This document shows positions 14,196 to 21,281 of a stretch of DNA of 52,314 nucleotides, one piece after another. The position numbers and the translations under genes are program-made. Under the pieces are notes generated by a model. It saw nothing but the letters and a program-made list of their open reading frames with translations, did no database searches and was not told the origin of the DNA. The first letter of the stretch is position 1. Each line of letters opens with the position of its first letter. Source of the DNA: a virus. The DNA is taken from positions 1 through 52,314 of the IMG/VR virus record IMGVR_UViG_3300047472_000248. One strand, written 5' to 3'.

Positions 14196-15119
14196 ATGAA
14201 CGGAAACCTCTCGATCTTCAAGCTCCTGCAATCGCTGCTGTTCTCGAACTTCCTGCGCACGCACATCGACGACCCCGAAGGTGGCGGCGGTGGCAACGTG
14301 GACGATCCGGACGCGCCGAGCGCTGAAGAGCTGGAAGCCACGCGCCTGGAACAGGAAGCTGCCGCTGCAAAGACGGCCGCCGACGAAGCCAAGGCACGGG
14401 CTGCTGCAGCCAAGAGCGGCGTCAAGCCGACCGATGGCGAGGCCAAGCTGCTTAAGGAGCAGATGAAGACCAAGGACGCGCTGAAGGCAGCGCAGGCGGC
14501 ACTCGAGCAAGCGAACGCTCGGCTGGCCGACTATGACGGACTCGACGCCGCCACCGCGAAGAAGCTGAAGGCCGACGCTGCCGAGAAGGAGCGCAAGGAA
14601 GCCGAAGCGCGGGGCGAATACGACCGCATCCTGAAGCAGATGGCCGATCAGCACCAGGCTGAAAAGGACCGCCTGCAGAAGGAGCGGGACGACGAATCCA
14701 GCGAGAAGGCAGCGCTGCGCCAGCAGATCGCCGACCTGACGGTGGGCACGTCGTTCACGGGCTCCGAGTTCCTGAAGAAGGAAACCAACCTCACCCCGAC
14801 CAAGGCACGTGTCATCTATGGCGCGCACTTCGAGTTCAAGGATGGGCATGTCGTCGGCTACGACAAGCCGGCGGGCGCGGCAGACCGCACCCCGCTGGTG
14901 GACTCGGCCGGCAACCCCCGCTCGTTCGAAGACGCGATGAAGGCAATCATCGAGGCAGATCCGGACCGCGACGCGATCCTGCTGTCGAAGGTGAAGCCCG
15001 GCGCCGGCAGTGGCTCGCAAGGTCGCCCGCCCAAGGAAATCGTGCAGGACCCGAGCACGATGTCCTCGATCCAGAAGATCTCCGCCGGACTGGCCAAGCT
15101 CAAGCAGTCCAAACCCTGA
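14196..15119 (+). CDS. Capsid scaffold protein
   Basis: At 307 aa it lies between portal and major capsid. Residues about 45-180 are a long Ala/Glu/Lys-rich coiled coil (EELEATRLEQEAAAAKTAADEAK onwards), with a conserved-looking end of the coiled coil (AALRQQIADLTVG). The C-terminal part has a globular segment that includes FKDGHVVGYD and a Lys-rich tail that could contact the capsid shell. This is the layout of phage scaffolds (DUF6651-like). A GGTGAG sequence precedes the ATG. No protease domain is visible. Confidence 0.75.
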   Translation: MNGNLSIFKLLQSLLFSNFLRTHIDDPEGGGGGNVDDPDAPSAEELEATRLEQEAAAAKTAADEAKARAAAAKSGVKPTDGEAKLLKEQMKTKDALKAAQAALEQANARLADYDGLDAATAKKLKADAAEKERKEAEARGEYDRILKQMADQHQAEKDRLQKERDDESSEKAALRQQIADLTVGTSFTGSEFLKKETNLTPTKARVIYGAHFEFKDGHVVGYDKPAGAADRTPLVDSAGNPRSFEDAMKAIIEADPDRDAILLSKVKPGAGSGSQGRPPKEIVQDPSTMSSIQKISAGLAKLKQSKP

Positions 15120-15154
15120 CCCGCGCGCCGCGCTGCATCGACCGATAGCGGAAT

Positions 15155-15183
15155 TTGCAGTGCAGAGGCGCGCCAAATAGAAT
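15155..15183 (+). promoter_or_regulatory. Sigma70-like promoter for the major capsid gene
   Basis: TTGCAG (15155-15160), 17-base spacer, TAGAAT (15178-15183, 5/6). The operator starts one base after the -10 end, so the transcription start should lie within it. Confidence 0.45.
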
Positions 15184-15184
15184 C

Positions 15185-15198
15185 AGTCAGTCCTGACT
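15185..15198. promoter_or_regulatory. Palindromic operator upstream of the major capsid gene
   Basis: Perfect AGTCAGTCCTGACT, 40 bases before the capsid ATG and immediately after a -10-like TAGAAT. Confidence 0.85.
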
Positions 15199-15237
15199 TA
15201 CGTCTGGCTGGTTCCCACCCTCTCAAGGAAGCATTCA

Positions 15238-16140
15238 ATGGCATTGCTCAAGTCCGAAGCCCAGAAGCTGTCGCAAGACGACGTGGTGACTGGCATCATC
15301 GAAGAAATCATCACCGTCAACGAGATGTTCGAGACGCTGCCGTTCACGGGCGTCAACGGCAAGTCGTATCTCTACAAGCGCGAGAACACGCTCGCGTCGG
15401 CGACCTACCTCGATCCGAACGACACCGTCACGGAAGAGGCGTCGACCTTCACCCAGGTCACGACCTATCTGCGCATCCTCGCGGGTGACGTGGACGTGGA
15501 CAAGTTCCTCGAAGAGACGATGTCCGACACCGAGGACCAGCTGGCCACCCAGATCGCCCTGAAGGCGAAGGGCATGGCTCGCGTGTTCCAGAACTCGGTC
15601 GTGAACGGCAACAACGGCACGAACGCCAAGGAATTCGACGGCATGACCGCAATGGTCACCGGCGGCCAGACCATCGTCGCCGGCACCAACGGCGCCGCGA
15701 TGACCCTGACGATGCTCGACCAGCTCGTCGACCAGGTGCCGAACAAGCCCGACTTCCTCGTGATGCGCTCCGGCACCCGCCGGGCCTACATGAGCCTCGT
15801 GCGCGCGACCGGCGGCACGAACGCGGTGATGGTCCAGCTGCCGAACTTCGGCAAGCCGGTCCTGACCCACAACGGCGTGCCGATCCTGATCAACGACTTC
15901 CTGCCGGGCACGGAAACCACGGGTTCGAGCTCGGCGACGTGCTCGGTCTACGCGGTGCGCGCGAACGAGCTGGACGGTCTGCACGGCCTCTACGGCGGCA
16001 GCAAGGCCGGTATCCGCGTCGAGAACATCGGCACGGTCCAGAACAAGGACGCAACCCGCACCCGCCTGAAGTGGTATTGCGGCATGGCCCTGAAGAGCAC
16101 GAAGTCGCTGGCTCGCCTGTCGGGTATCACCAACATTTAA
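15238..16140 (+). CDS. Major capsid protein, HK97-fold
   Basis: At 300 aa, with no N-terminal delta domain (the scaffold is separate). The sequence follows the HK97-like order: an N-terminal arm (LSQDDVVTGIIEEIITVNEMFETLPF), an E-loop-like segment (YLYKRENTLASATYL), a spine helix, and P/A-domain strands (FLVMRSGTRRAYMSLVRATGG, PILINDFLPG). It forms the icosahedral shell. AAGGA precedes ATG 15238. It stands alone between an upstream operator/promoter and a downstream operator and terminator, fitting a highly expressed single-gene unit. Confidence 0.88.
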   Translation: MALLKSEAQKLSQDDVVTGIIEEIITVNEMFETLPFTGVNGKSYLYKRENTLASATYLDPNDTVTEEASTFTQVTTYLRILAGDVDVDKFLEETMSDTEDQLATQIALKAKGMARVFQNSVVNGNNGTNAKEFDGMTAMVTGGQTIVAGTNGAAMTLTMLDQLVDQVPNKPDFLVMRSGTRRAYMSLVRATGGTNAVMVQLPNFGKPVLTHNGVPILINDFLPGTETTGSSSATCSVYAVRANELDGLHGLYGGSKAGIRVENIGTVQNKDATRTRLKWYCGMALKSTKSLARLSGITNI

Positions 16141-16151
16141 CCGTGTTGGTA

Positions 16152-16165
16152 AGTCAGACCTGACT
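16152..16165. promoter_or_regulatory. Palindromic operator after the major capsid gene
   Basis: Perfect AGTCAGACCTGACT, with symmetry extending to 9-bp arms (16149-16168). A terminator begins 13 bases downstream, so any rightward promoter here would be cut off at once. Confidence 0.85.
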
Positions 16166-16178
16166 TACGGTATAAGGG

Positions 16179-16204
16179 CGGGGGCACTTGTTGCCCCCGT
16201 TTTT
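16179..16204 (+). terminator. Rho-independent terminator after the major capsid gene
   Basis: An 8-bp stem (CGGGGGCA 16179-16186, TGCCCCCG 16192-16199), a 5-base loop, then TTTTT (16200-16204). This is the clearest intrinsic terminator in the window. Confidence 0.85.
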
Positions 16205-16230
16205 CATCTTCATCCACACAGAGGACCCTC

Positions 16231-16836
16231 ATGCCGAAAATCCGCATGATCCAGCCGGGCTACGAAGGCTTCAACGGCCAGTTCGGTATCCATGAATTCG
16301 TCGACGGCGTGTCCGTCGAGACCATCAGCCCGCTCGAAGCCACGGTGCTCGCCGGCCTGATCCAGTTCGAAACCGTGCCCGAGGTCGAGGGCGAAGTCCC
16401 CGTCAATCCGAGCTACGCGCAGAAGGTGCTCGACGAGCGCGACACGCAGCTCGCGGCCGGGTCGTTCCCGACGGCCGACGAGCAAGAAGTGGCGGTGGCC
16501 GAGTTCGGGCCGGCCGACACGAAGGTCTACACCGAAGCCGAGCTCGAAGCCATCGCCGACGCCGGCGGCATCAAGGCCGTGCGCAAGATCAGCGACCCGC
16601 TGGGCCTGAAGGCGACCTCGATCGCCGCGCTGATCGCCGGCATCCTGAAGCTGCAGCCGAAGCCCGAAGTGGCCGAGTCGGGCGCCGAGATCCTGTCCGA
16701 AGCCGAGCCGGAGCAGCCGAAGCCGCTCGACGTGCCGGTCGACACCTCGGAAGTCGAAGCACCGCCGGTGCCGGAAGACACCCCGGCCGAGACGCCGGCG
16801 CCCGAAGCACCCGCCGAAGGCGACGCGCAGGAGTAG
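16231..16836 (+). CDS. Head-associated hypothetical protein (201 aa)
   Basis: The gene follows the capsid terminator and opens the connector genes. The N-terminal ~70 residues look folded (IRMIQPGYEGFNGQFGIHEFVDGVSV), a central part is short and helical, and the last ~60 residues are a Pro/Glu/Ala-rich, disordered tail. It may be a head decoration or connector protein; placement between capsid and connector genes is the only support. No family recognised. Confidence 0.6.
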   Translation: MPKIRMIQPGYEGFNGQFGIHEFVDGVSVETISPLEATVLAGLIQFETVPEVEGEVPVNPSYAQKVLDERDTQLAAGSFPTADEQEVAVAEFGPADTKVYTEAELEAIADAGGIKAVRKISDPLGLKATSIAALIAGILKLQPKPEVAESGAEILSEAEPEQPKPLDVPVDTSEVEAPPVPEDTPAETPAPEAPAEGDAQE

Positions 16837-16839
16837 GCC

Positions 16840-17634
16840 ATGCTGATGGCGTTCTCGCCCGGCTCTGCCATCGGCGTCGACATCCCCCTCATCGACACAA
16901 CGGGCAATCCGCTGGTGCCGGTGGGGTTGCGGTGGCGGCTGGTCGACGAGAGCGAAACCGAGCTGCAGGCCTGGACCGACATCGAGATCGACGCTGTGCC
17001 GCCGGTCTTGGTCTCGGTCACGGTCGATTCGACCCTCAACCTGCTGCCGGCCGGCGCCGCCCGCGGCATCCGCACCGTCTACCTGGAGGTCTCGACCGAG
17101 AACGGCGTCGTCGATCTCAGCTACTCGTTCATGCTGCAGGCGGTCACGACGCTGATCGTGCCGAGCAACAGCTTCGTGACCTACAACGAGGCCCTCCTGA
17201 TCGGGGCGGACTTCTCGAACCTGACGGCCTGGGCCGCGGCGACGCGCCCGGCAGCCGAGACGGCGCTGATCGAAGCCCGCCGCCGGCTGGTGCGTCTGAA
17301 CATCGACCCGAACATCCTCGACGCCCAGGACCGGCTGACGTCGGACGTGGTGGTCTCGATCACCTACCGGCTCGAAGACCTGACGCTCGACCAATTTCGC
17401 GGCCTCGAGTCGCACCTGGCGGTGCGTCTGAAGCGCGCGCAGATCATCGAGGCCAACGAGATCCTGAAGGGCGACCCGCTGCGCTCGGGCAACAGCGACG
17501 GCCTGTCCTCGCTCACCGTGGGCGAGAGCACGCAGTTCTATCGTGAGAGCCGCCCGGTGAACATGGGCCTCTGTCGCGATGCCTACATCGAGATCGCGCG
17601 CTTCGTGCGCGGCGTGAGGCTCGGCCGGCGATGA
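16840..17634 (+). CDS. Structural protein of the head-tail region (264 aa)
   Basis: The N-terminal ~100 residues are beta-rich and Ig-like (GVDIPLIDTTGNPLVPVGLRW, a pattern of phage proteins that take polar polymer-like inputs). The C-terminal ~150 residues are helical with ALIGADFSNL-like and FRGLESHLAVRLKRAQIIEANEIL stretches, resembling head-tail adaptor helices. ATG 16840 is used; ATG 16846 is an alternative. It overlaps the next gene by ATGA. A role as a head-tail connector is inferred from position. Confidence 0.6.
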   Translation: MLMAFSPGSAIGVDIPLIDTTGNPLVPVGLRWRLVDESETELQAWTDIEIDAVPPVLVSVTVDSTLNLLPAGAARGIRTVYLEVSTENGVVDLSYSFMLQAVTTLIVPSNSFVTYNEALLIGADFSNLTAWAAATRPAAETALIEARRRLVRLNIDPNILDAQDRLTSDVVVSITYRLEDLTLDQFRGLESHLAVRLKRAQIIEANEILKGDPLRSGNSDGLSSLTVGESTQFYRESRPVNMGLCRDAYIEIARFVRGVRLGRR

Positions 17635-18335
17635 ACGCGCCCGACCTCTTCGACCGCCTGGCCGACGAGACGGCCACGCACTACGAGGCCTACGTCGGGA
17701 TGCTGGCTGGCAGCTACCACGCGGCCGTCGAGGGCCTGGCCGGCGGCGCGCTGCATGCGACCCATGTGGGTGCTGCCGTGGCATCGCGCGCCATCCGCGC
17801 GGTCTTCACGGCCATCGTGCTGCCTGGCGTGCATGCCGGCGTCGCCCGGGCTGCGAAGGAGGGCGCGATCGCCGCCGGCGCAGTCGACGTTCCGTCCGAG
17901 ACCCGCCAGGTCTACCAGGAGGCGGCCACTGCCGCGCTCGGGCACTTTGCCCGGCACGACGCCAACACCGCCCAGCGGAAGATCCGCGAGCTTTCGATGC
18001 GCTACGAGCTGGCACGCCGCACGATGGCGCCGCCGGCGGCGCAGCTCGCCGCCACCGGCCAGCTGAAGACCGACGCCTTCTCGCTGCTCGACCGCGCCGG
18101 CCGCGCCTACAAGTCGGTCGACTTCGTCCGCCAGGCCATGCGTGGCTGGATGGTGCTCGCCTACGCCGACGGCTTCGTCGAGACGCTGATGCAAGACCAC
18201 TTCCAGATCGTCGATGGTGACGAGACCACCGAGGTGTCGGTGCTGGGCGACGGCGAGCACAGCTGGGGAGCCCTGCGCGATTCCCTGCACCCGAACACCC
18301 GCGCGACGCTGCGCCCGGTCCCGAAGGAGGACTGA
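17631..18335 (+). CDS. Minor head or connector protein (234 aa)
   Basis: An Ala-rich, helical protein. No motif allows a firm family call. Its position after the adaptor-like gene and before the short head-closure candidate suggests a minor head protein (Mu F/SPP1 gp7-like role) or a connector. The C-terminus (EVSVLGDGEHSWGALRDSLHPNTRATLRPVPKED) is polar. It is translationally coupled to both neighbours (ATGA, TGATG). Confidence 0.5.
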   Translation: MNAPDLFDRLADETATHYEAYVGMLAGSYHAAVEGLAGGALHATHVGAAVASRAIRAVFTAIVLPGVHAGVARAAKEGAIAAGAVDVPSETRQVYQEAATAALGHFARHDANTAQRKIRELSMRYELARRTMAPPAAQLAATGQLKTDAFSLLDRAGRAYKSVDFVRQAMRGWMVLAYADGFVETLMQDHFQIVDGDETTEVSVLGDGEHSWGALRDSLHPNTRATLRPVPKED

Positions 18336-18676
18336 TGCTGCGCCCGACGCTTTCGATGAGCATTCTGCGCAAGGTCGGCAACGACTTGCGCGGCCAGCCC
18401 AGGCTGTGCCCGATCGGCAGCGAGCTGTTCGCGCCGGTGAAGCTCGAGTTCAGCTCGACCCATTCCACGGTGCGCACCGACTCCTCCGGGTCGCGCGGCG
18501 CGGCCGACGAGGCAATGGGCAACGTCATCATTCTGTGCGTGCCGGCGACCAAGGTCCGCCTGGACGACCAGCTCGTGATCGATGGCCACCAGCTGCGCGT
18601 CACGAAGACCCACAAGCGCTACACGCCCACCGGCGTTCTCGACCACGTCCAGGTCTGGTGCGAACTATGGGCATGA
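18335..18676 (+). CDS. Head closure/head-tail joining protein candidate (113 aa)
   Basis: A short, beta-rich protein with the size and position of lambda FII or HK97 gp7-type joining proteins. The second half (VRLDDQLVIDGHQLRVTKTHKRYTPTGVLDHVQVWCELWA) is a run of strands ending in an aromatic C-terminus, typical of head-closure proteins, which carry loops into the tail tube. Family identity is not proven by motif. Confidence 0.6.
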   Translation: MLRPTLSMSILRKVGNDLRGQPRLCPIGSELFAPVKLEFSSTHSTVRTDSSGSRGAADEAMGNVIILCVPATKVRLDDQLVIDGHQLRVTKTHKRYTPTGVLDHVQVWCELWA

Positions 18677-19182
18677 CCTGGAACTTCAATCCGGGCGCGC
18701 TCGAGGCATCGATCAGCCAGACCGGAGACCGCGCCGTCAAGGGCATGAGCGAGCGCATGCAGAGGGTGGCACTGAAGGTGCGCGACCTGGCACGTGCCTA
18801 CGCCCCGCGCAAGACCGGCGCCCTCGAAGACGCGATCGACTACGAGAAGTTGCGCGACGGCGCGAACCGCAACTCCTTCGTCGTCTACGTCGACACCTCG
18901 CACCCCTCGGGCGACCACCTGGTGGGCGACTACGCCTTCATCATGGAAGAGGAGCTGCACCCCTTCGGCCGCAAAGCCCCGGGCGGCCGCTACTACAACC
19001 TCGGGCCGGGCTCGCGCGCCAAGGGCGGCGCCGTGGGTGGCAAGTTCCTCGAGCGGGCGGTCGCCGAGGGCATCGCCGGCCTGGGCGCGGGTCTCCTAGA
19101 CGACGTGCGCCGGGCCGTGCGCGGCTCGAGCCTCATCAACACCGTGCTGCGGCCAACCCCGATCGGCGGAGCTGACGAATGA
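18673..19182 (+). CDS. HK97 gp10-like tail completion protein
   Basis: The 169-aa protein matches the gp10/Z-like pattern: an early helix with RVALKVRDLARAYAPRKTGALEDAI, where the APRKTG motif is the hallmark, then a strand region, then YAFIMEEELHPFG and a Gly-rich segment leading to a C-terminal helix. Such proteins finish the tail end that docks to the head. ATG 18673 (ATGA overlap) is preferred over ATG 18667. It overlaps the next gene by ATGA. Confidence 0.78.
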   Translation: MTWNFNPGALEASISQTGDRAVKGMSERMQRVALKVRDLARAYAPRKTGALEDAIDYEKLRDGANRNSFVVYVDTSHPSGDHLVGDYAFIMEEELHPFGRKAPGGRYYNLGPGSRAKGGAVGGKFLERAVAEGIAGLGAGLLDDVRRAVRGSSLINTVLRPTPIGGADE

Positions 19183-19565
19183 AACTCGACCCCCTGGTTG
19201 ACCTTCTCGAGGCAGCCGACTGCGGCACCTCCGGCGAAACGATCTTCACCTACAAGATGCCGGTTGAATGCGTCGAAGGCATCCTGCTGCAGGACAGCTA
19301 CTTCGGCACACCCATCGACTGGGATCTGCCGGGCTACCGGCGCGGCCAGTTCCGTCTCGTCACGCGCTCGCGCGACTGGGACGCCGGCAACGCGCTGGCG
19401 CAGGCCGCGAGCGATGCCTTGACGATGCAGCAGCCCGTTCAGCTGGACGGCATGCTGATGAAGCAGTGCCTGCCGCAGAACGACCCGCGCAGCTATCACC
19501 GCAGCGCCGGCAACTACTGGGAATTCGAGGTGGACTTCAACGCCACCCACGTGCTGACGCCCTGA
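19179..19565 (+). CDS. Tail terminator/minor capsid-type protein (128 aa)
   Basis: Position after the gp10-like gene and size fit the lambda U-like tail terminator or the phage minor capsid (min_cap3-like) fold. The pattern is helix (PLVDLLEAADCG), strands (ETIFTYKMPVECVEGILLQD, QFRLVTRSRDWD), helix (AGNALAQAASDALTM), strands (GNYWEFEVDFNATHVL), which matches the terminator fold. It would cap the tail tube and join it to the head. Confidence 0.65.
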   Translation: MKLDPLVDLLEAADCGTSGETIFTYKMPVECVEGILLQDSYFGTPIDWDLPGYRRGQFRLVTRSRDWDAGNALAQAASDALTMQQPVQLDGMLMKQCLPQNDPRSYHRSAGNYWEFEVDFNATHVLTP

Positions 19566-19598
19566 ATTTGGTCCTTTCCCTGGGCGGATAGTAGACTC

Positions 19599-19612
19599 AG
19601 TCAGTCCTGACT
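19599..19612. promoter_or_regulatory. Palindromic operator upstream of the major tail gene
   Basis: Perfect AGTCAGTCCTGACT, the same centre as the capsid operator. TAGACT (19592-19597) lies one base upstream at the -10 position, as in the capsid promoter, with TTGGTC (19568-19573) as a weak -35. Confidence 0.85.
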
Positions 19613-19637
19613 TACTAATCCGCTCACAGGAGAACAG

Positions 19638-20498
19638 ATGACCTCTAGCACCAAGAACGTGAAGCTCGGCGTCTGCCAGGTCTTTTACGACAACCGCGAC
19701 CAGGGCTACACCCAGGGTGGCGTGGAGGTCACCGTTTCGACGGACACCTACCAGGTCGTGATCGACCAGTTCGGCAAGACCCCGATCAACGAATACATCC
19801 AAGGCCGTCAGGTGTCCGTCAAGGTCCCGCTGGCCGAAACCACGCTGCGCACCCTGATCCAGACGATGCCGGGCGCCACGCTCGTGACCGACGGCGTCCA
19901 AGCCAGCGGCACGGTGACCGCGGCGTCGAACCCGACGGCTGCGAACAAGGTGACGGTCGCCGGCCAGGACTTCTCGTTCCAGGCGGGCAACCCGACCACG
20001 GTCTACCAGGTGAAGCTCGGCGCGACCACGGCCCTGTCCATGCAGGCGATGTGCGACGCGATCAACCTGTCGCCGGTGGCGAATACGCAGGGCGGCGTCT
20101 CGGCCTCGCTGAACACGGCCGGCACGGTCCTGACGATCGCCTGCGACGACCCGGGCACGGGTGGCAACACGATCACCCTGGGCGTGACCGGCTCCGGCCT
20201 GACGGCTTCGGGCGCGAACCTCGCGGGTGGCGTTGTCGAGACGAAGGCGCGCGTCGACGTGCCGACCGGCGTGGGCATCGACATGCTGACGATCGCCAAG
20301 CAGCTTCGTCTGCACCCGATCGCCAACGCCCCGACCGACTACTCCGAGGACTTCATCGTCTACAAGACGGCGACCCCGGGCGCGCTCAGCTTCGCCTACA
20401 AGACCGATGCCGAGCGGATCTACAACTGCGAGTTCAAGGCCTACCCGGACCCGACGAGCTCGAAGCTGTTCTCGATCGGCGATCCGCTCGCCGCCTGA
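19638..20498 (+). CDS. Major tail tube protein with an inserted surface domain
   Basis: The N-terminal ~90 residues and the C-terminal ~70 residues form the tail-tube fold (VTVSTDTYQVVIDQFGKTPINEYIQGRQVSVKV ... LRLHPI). Between them an insert of about 105 residues (about 95-200) has the pattern KVTVAGQDFSF ... VYQVKLGAT ... MCDAIN ... GGNTITLGVTGSG, found in decoration domains of tail tubes and flagellins and probably exposed on the outside. The AGGAGA before ATG 19638 is strong. The gene stands alone between two operators, with a hairpin downstream. Confidence 0.85.
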   Translation: MTSSTKNVKLGVCQVFYDNRDQGYTQGGVEVTVSTDTYQVVIDQFGKTPINEYIQGRQVSVKVPLAETTLRTLIQTMPGATLVTDGVQASGTVTAASNPTAANKVTVAGQDFSFQAGNPTTVYQVKLGATTALSMQAMCDAINLSPVANTQGGVSASLNTAGTVLTIACDDPGTGGNTITLGVTGSGLTASGANLAGGVVETKARVDVPTGVGIDMLTIAKQLRLHPIANAPTDYSEDFIVYKTATPGALSFAYKTDAERIYNCEFKAYPDPTSSKLFSIGDPLAA

Positions 20499-20502
20499 CG
20501 TA

Positions 20503-20516
20503 AGTCAGCTCTGACT
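20503..20516. promoter_or_regulatory. Palindromic operator after the major tail gene
   Basis: Perfect AGTCAGCTCTGACT, 4 bases after the tail-tube stop codon, followed 2 bases later by a strong hairpin. Confidence 0.85.
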
Positions 20517-20518
20517 CT

Positions 20519-20542
20519 GCGCCGGCCCTGTGTGGCCGGCGC
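20519..20542. terminator. Strong hairpin after the major tail gene
   Basis: A perfect 9-bp stem (GCGCCGGCC 20519-20527, GGCCGGCGC 20534-20542) with a 6-base loop. It lacks a T-tract, so it may attenuate transcription or protect the 3' end of the tail mRNA rather than be a classic terminator. Confidence 0.6.
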
Positions 20543-20587
20543 ACGTCCCACAACTCGCACCCCATTTATCGGCCTGGAGGCACCCCC

Positions 20588-20944
20588 ATGAAGATCCTGA
20601 ATCTCGACGCATTCGCTGCGCCCAAGCGCTCGTTCACCTTCGGTGGCAAGGACTACCTGATCCGCGACATCAGCGTCGACGACTTCATCCAGAACATGAA
20701 CCTCGTCGAAGAGATCGAGGCCGCCGGCAAGACCGACCACGCCAAGGCGAAGGTCGAGCTGGCCAAGCAGATGGTCAAGAGCGCCGTGCCCGACCTGTCG
20801 GACGCAGTCCTGGCGACGATGGGCATCGAGCAGATCGGCGTGCTGATGCGCTTCATTCGTGGCGAGTTCGACCCCCAAGCGATTGCTGACGGCATTGCCG
20901 AAGGCATGCAACCGGAGGGCGACGCCGAAAAAAAGTCAGTCTGA
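20588..20944 (+). CDS. Tail assembly chaperone (gpG-like)
   Basis: The 118-aa zero-frame product is made between the major tail protein and tape measure, as in lambda G. Residues about 15-45 (RSFTFGGKDYLIRDISVDDFIQNM) fit tail-assembly chaperones. The tail of the protein (GDAEKKSV) crosses the slippery heptamer used for the -1 shift. It helps tape measure and tail-tube subunits assemble and is not in the virion. GGAGG precedes ATG 20588. Confidence 0.82.
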   Translation: MKILNLDAFAAPKRSFTFGGKDYLIRDISVDDFIQNMNLVEEIEAAGKTDHAKAKVELAKQMVKSAVPDLSDAVLATMGIEQIGVLMRFIRGEFDPQAIADGIAEGMQPEGDAEKKSV

Positions 20945-21258
20945 TCCAGGAGATCGACCTGGGCTACCTGATCGCCCGGGTCATGAGGGTCTACCACATG
21001 CCGCTGCGCGCGGTGCTGGACACCCCCATGAAGACCTTCTGGTTCCTCTCCGGTTCGGTGCGGCGCCTGCTCGCTGAAGAGCGGCGCGACCAGCTTGAGG
21101 TGCTCGTCAGCGCGAACCACGGCGAGTCTGCCGCCGCGCTCTTCACTCGCCTGGACGAGGAAGCACCCCAGGCCGTAACGCTGACCACGGCTGCTCAGAT
21201 CGCCGCGACCAGCAAGCCTGACCCGGGAGCTGCGGACACGCTGCGCGCGCTCATGTAA
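20588..21258 (+). CDS. Tail assembly chaperone long form (gpGT-like), made by -1 frameshift
   Basis: A -1 shift at 20929-20935 joins 116 residues of the short chaperone to a 107-residue extension (from GTC at 20935 to the stop at 21256), giving about 223 aa. The extension includes VMRVYHMPLRAVLDTPMKTFWFLSGSV and a C-terminal Ala-rich tail. It has no good independent start and sits just before the tape-measure gene, the position of lambda T. The extended form would bind the tape measure during tail assembly. Confidence 0.78.
20929..20935 (+). other. Programmed -1 frameshift slippery site, A AAA AAG
   Basis: In frame the codons are GAA AAA AAG, giving the efficient bacterial heptamer A AAA AAG just before the short chaperone stop (20942). 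The -1 frame stays open for another 107 codons, to 21258. Confidence 0.85.
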
Positions 21259-21281
21259 CCCATCACGACCACGACACCAGC

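Noticed and set aside
20934-20945. AGTCAGTCTGAT next to the frameshift site as an operator
   Set aside because: The spacing is one base and the right arm is incomplete; the sequence is explained by the slippery site and codons.
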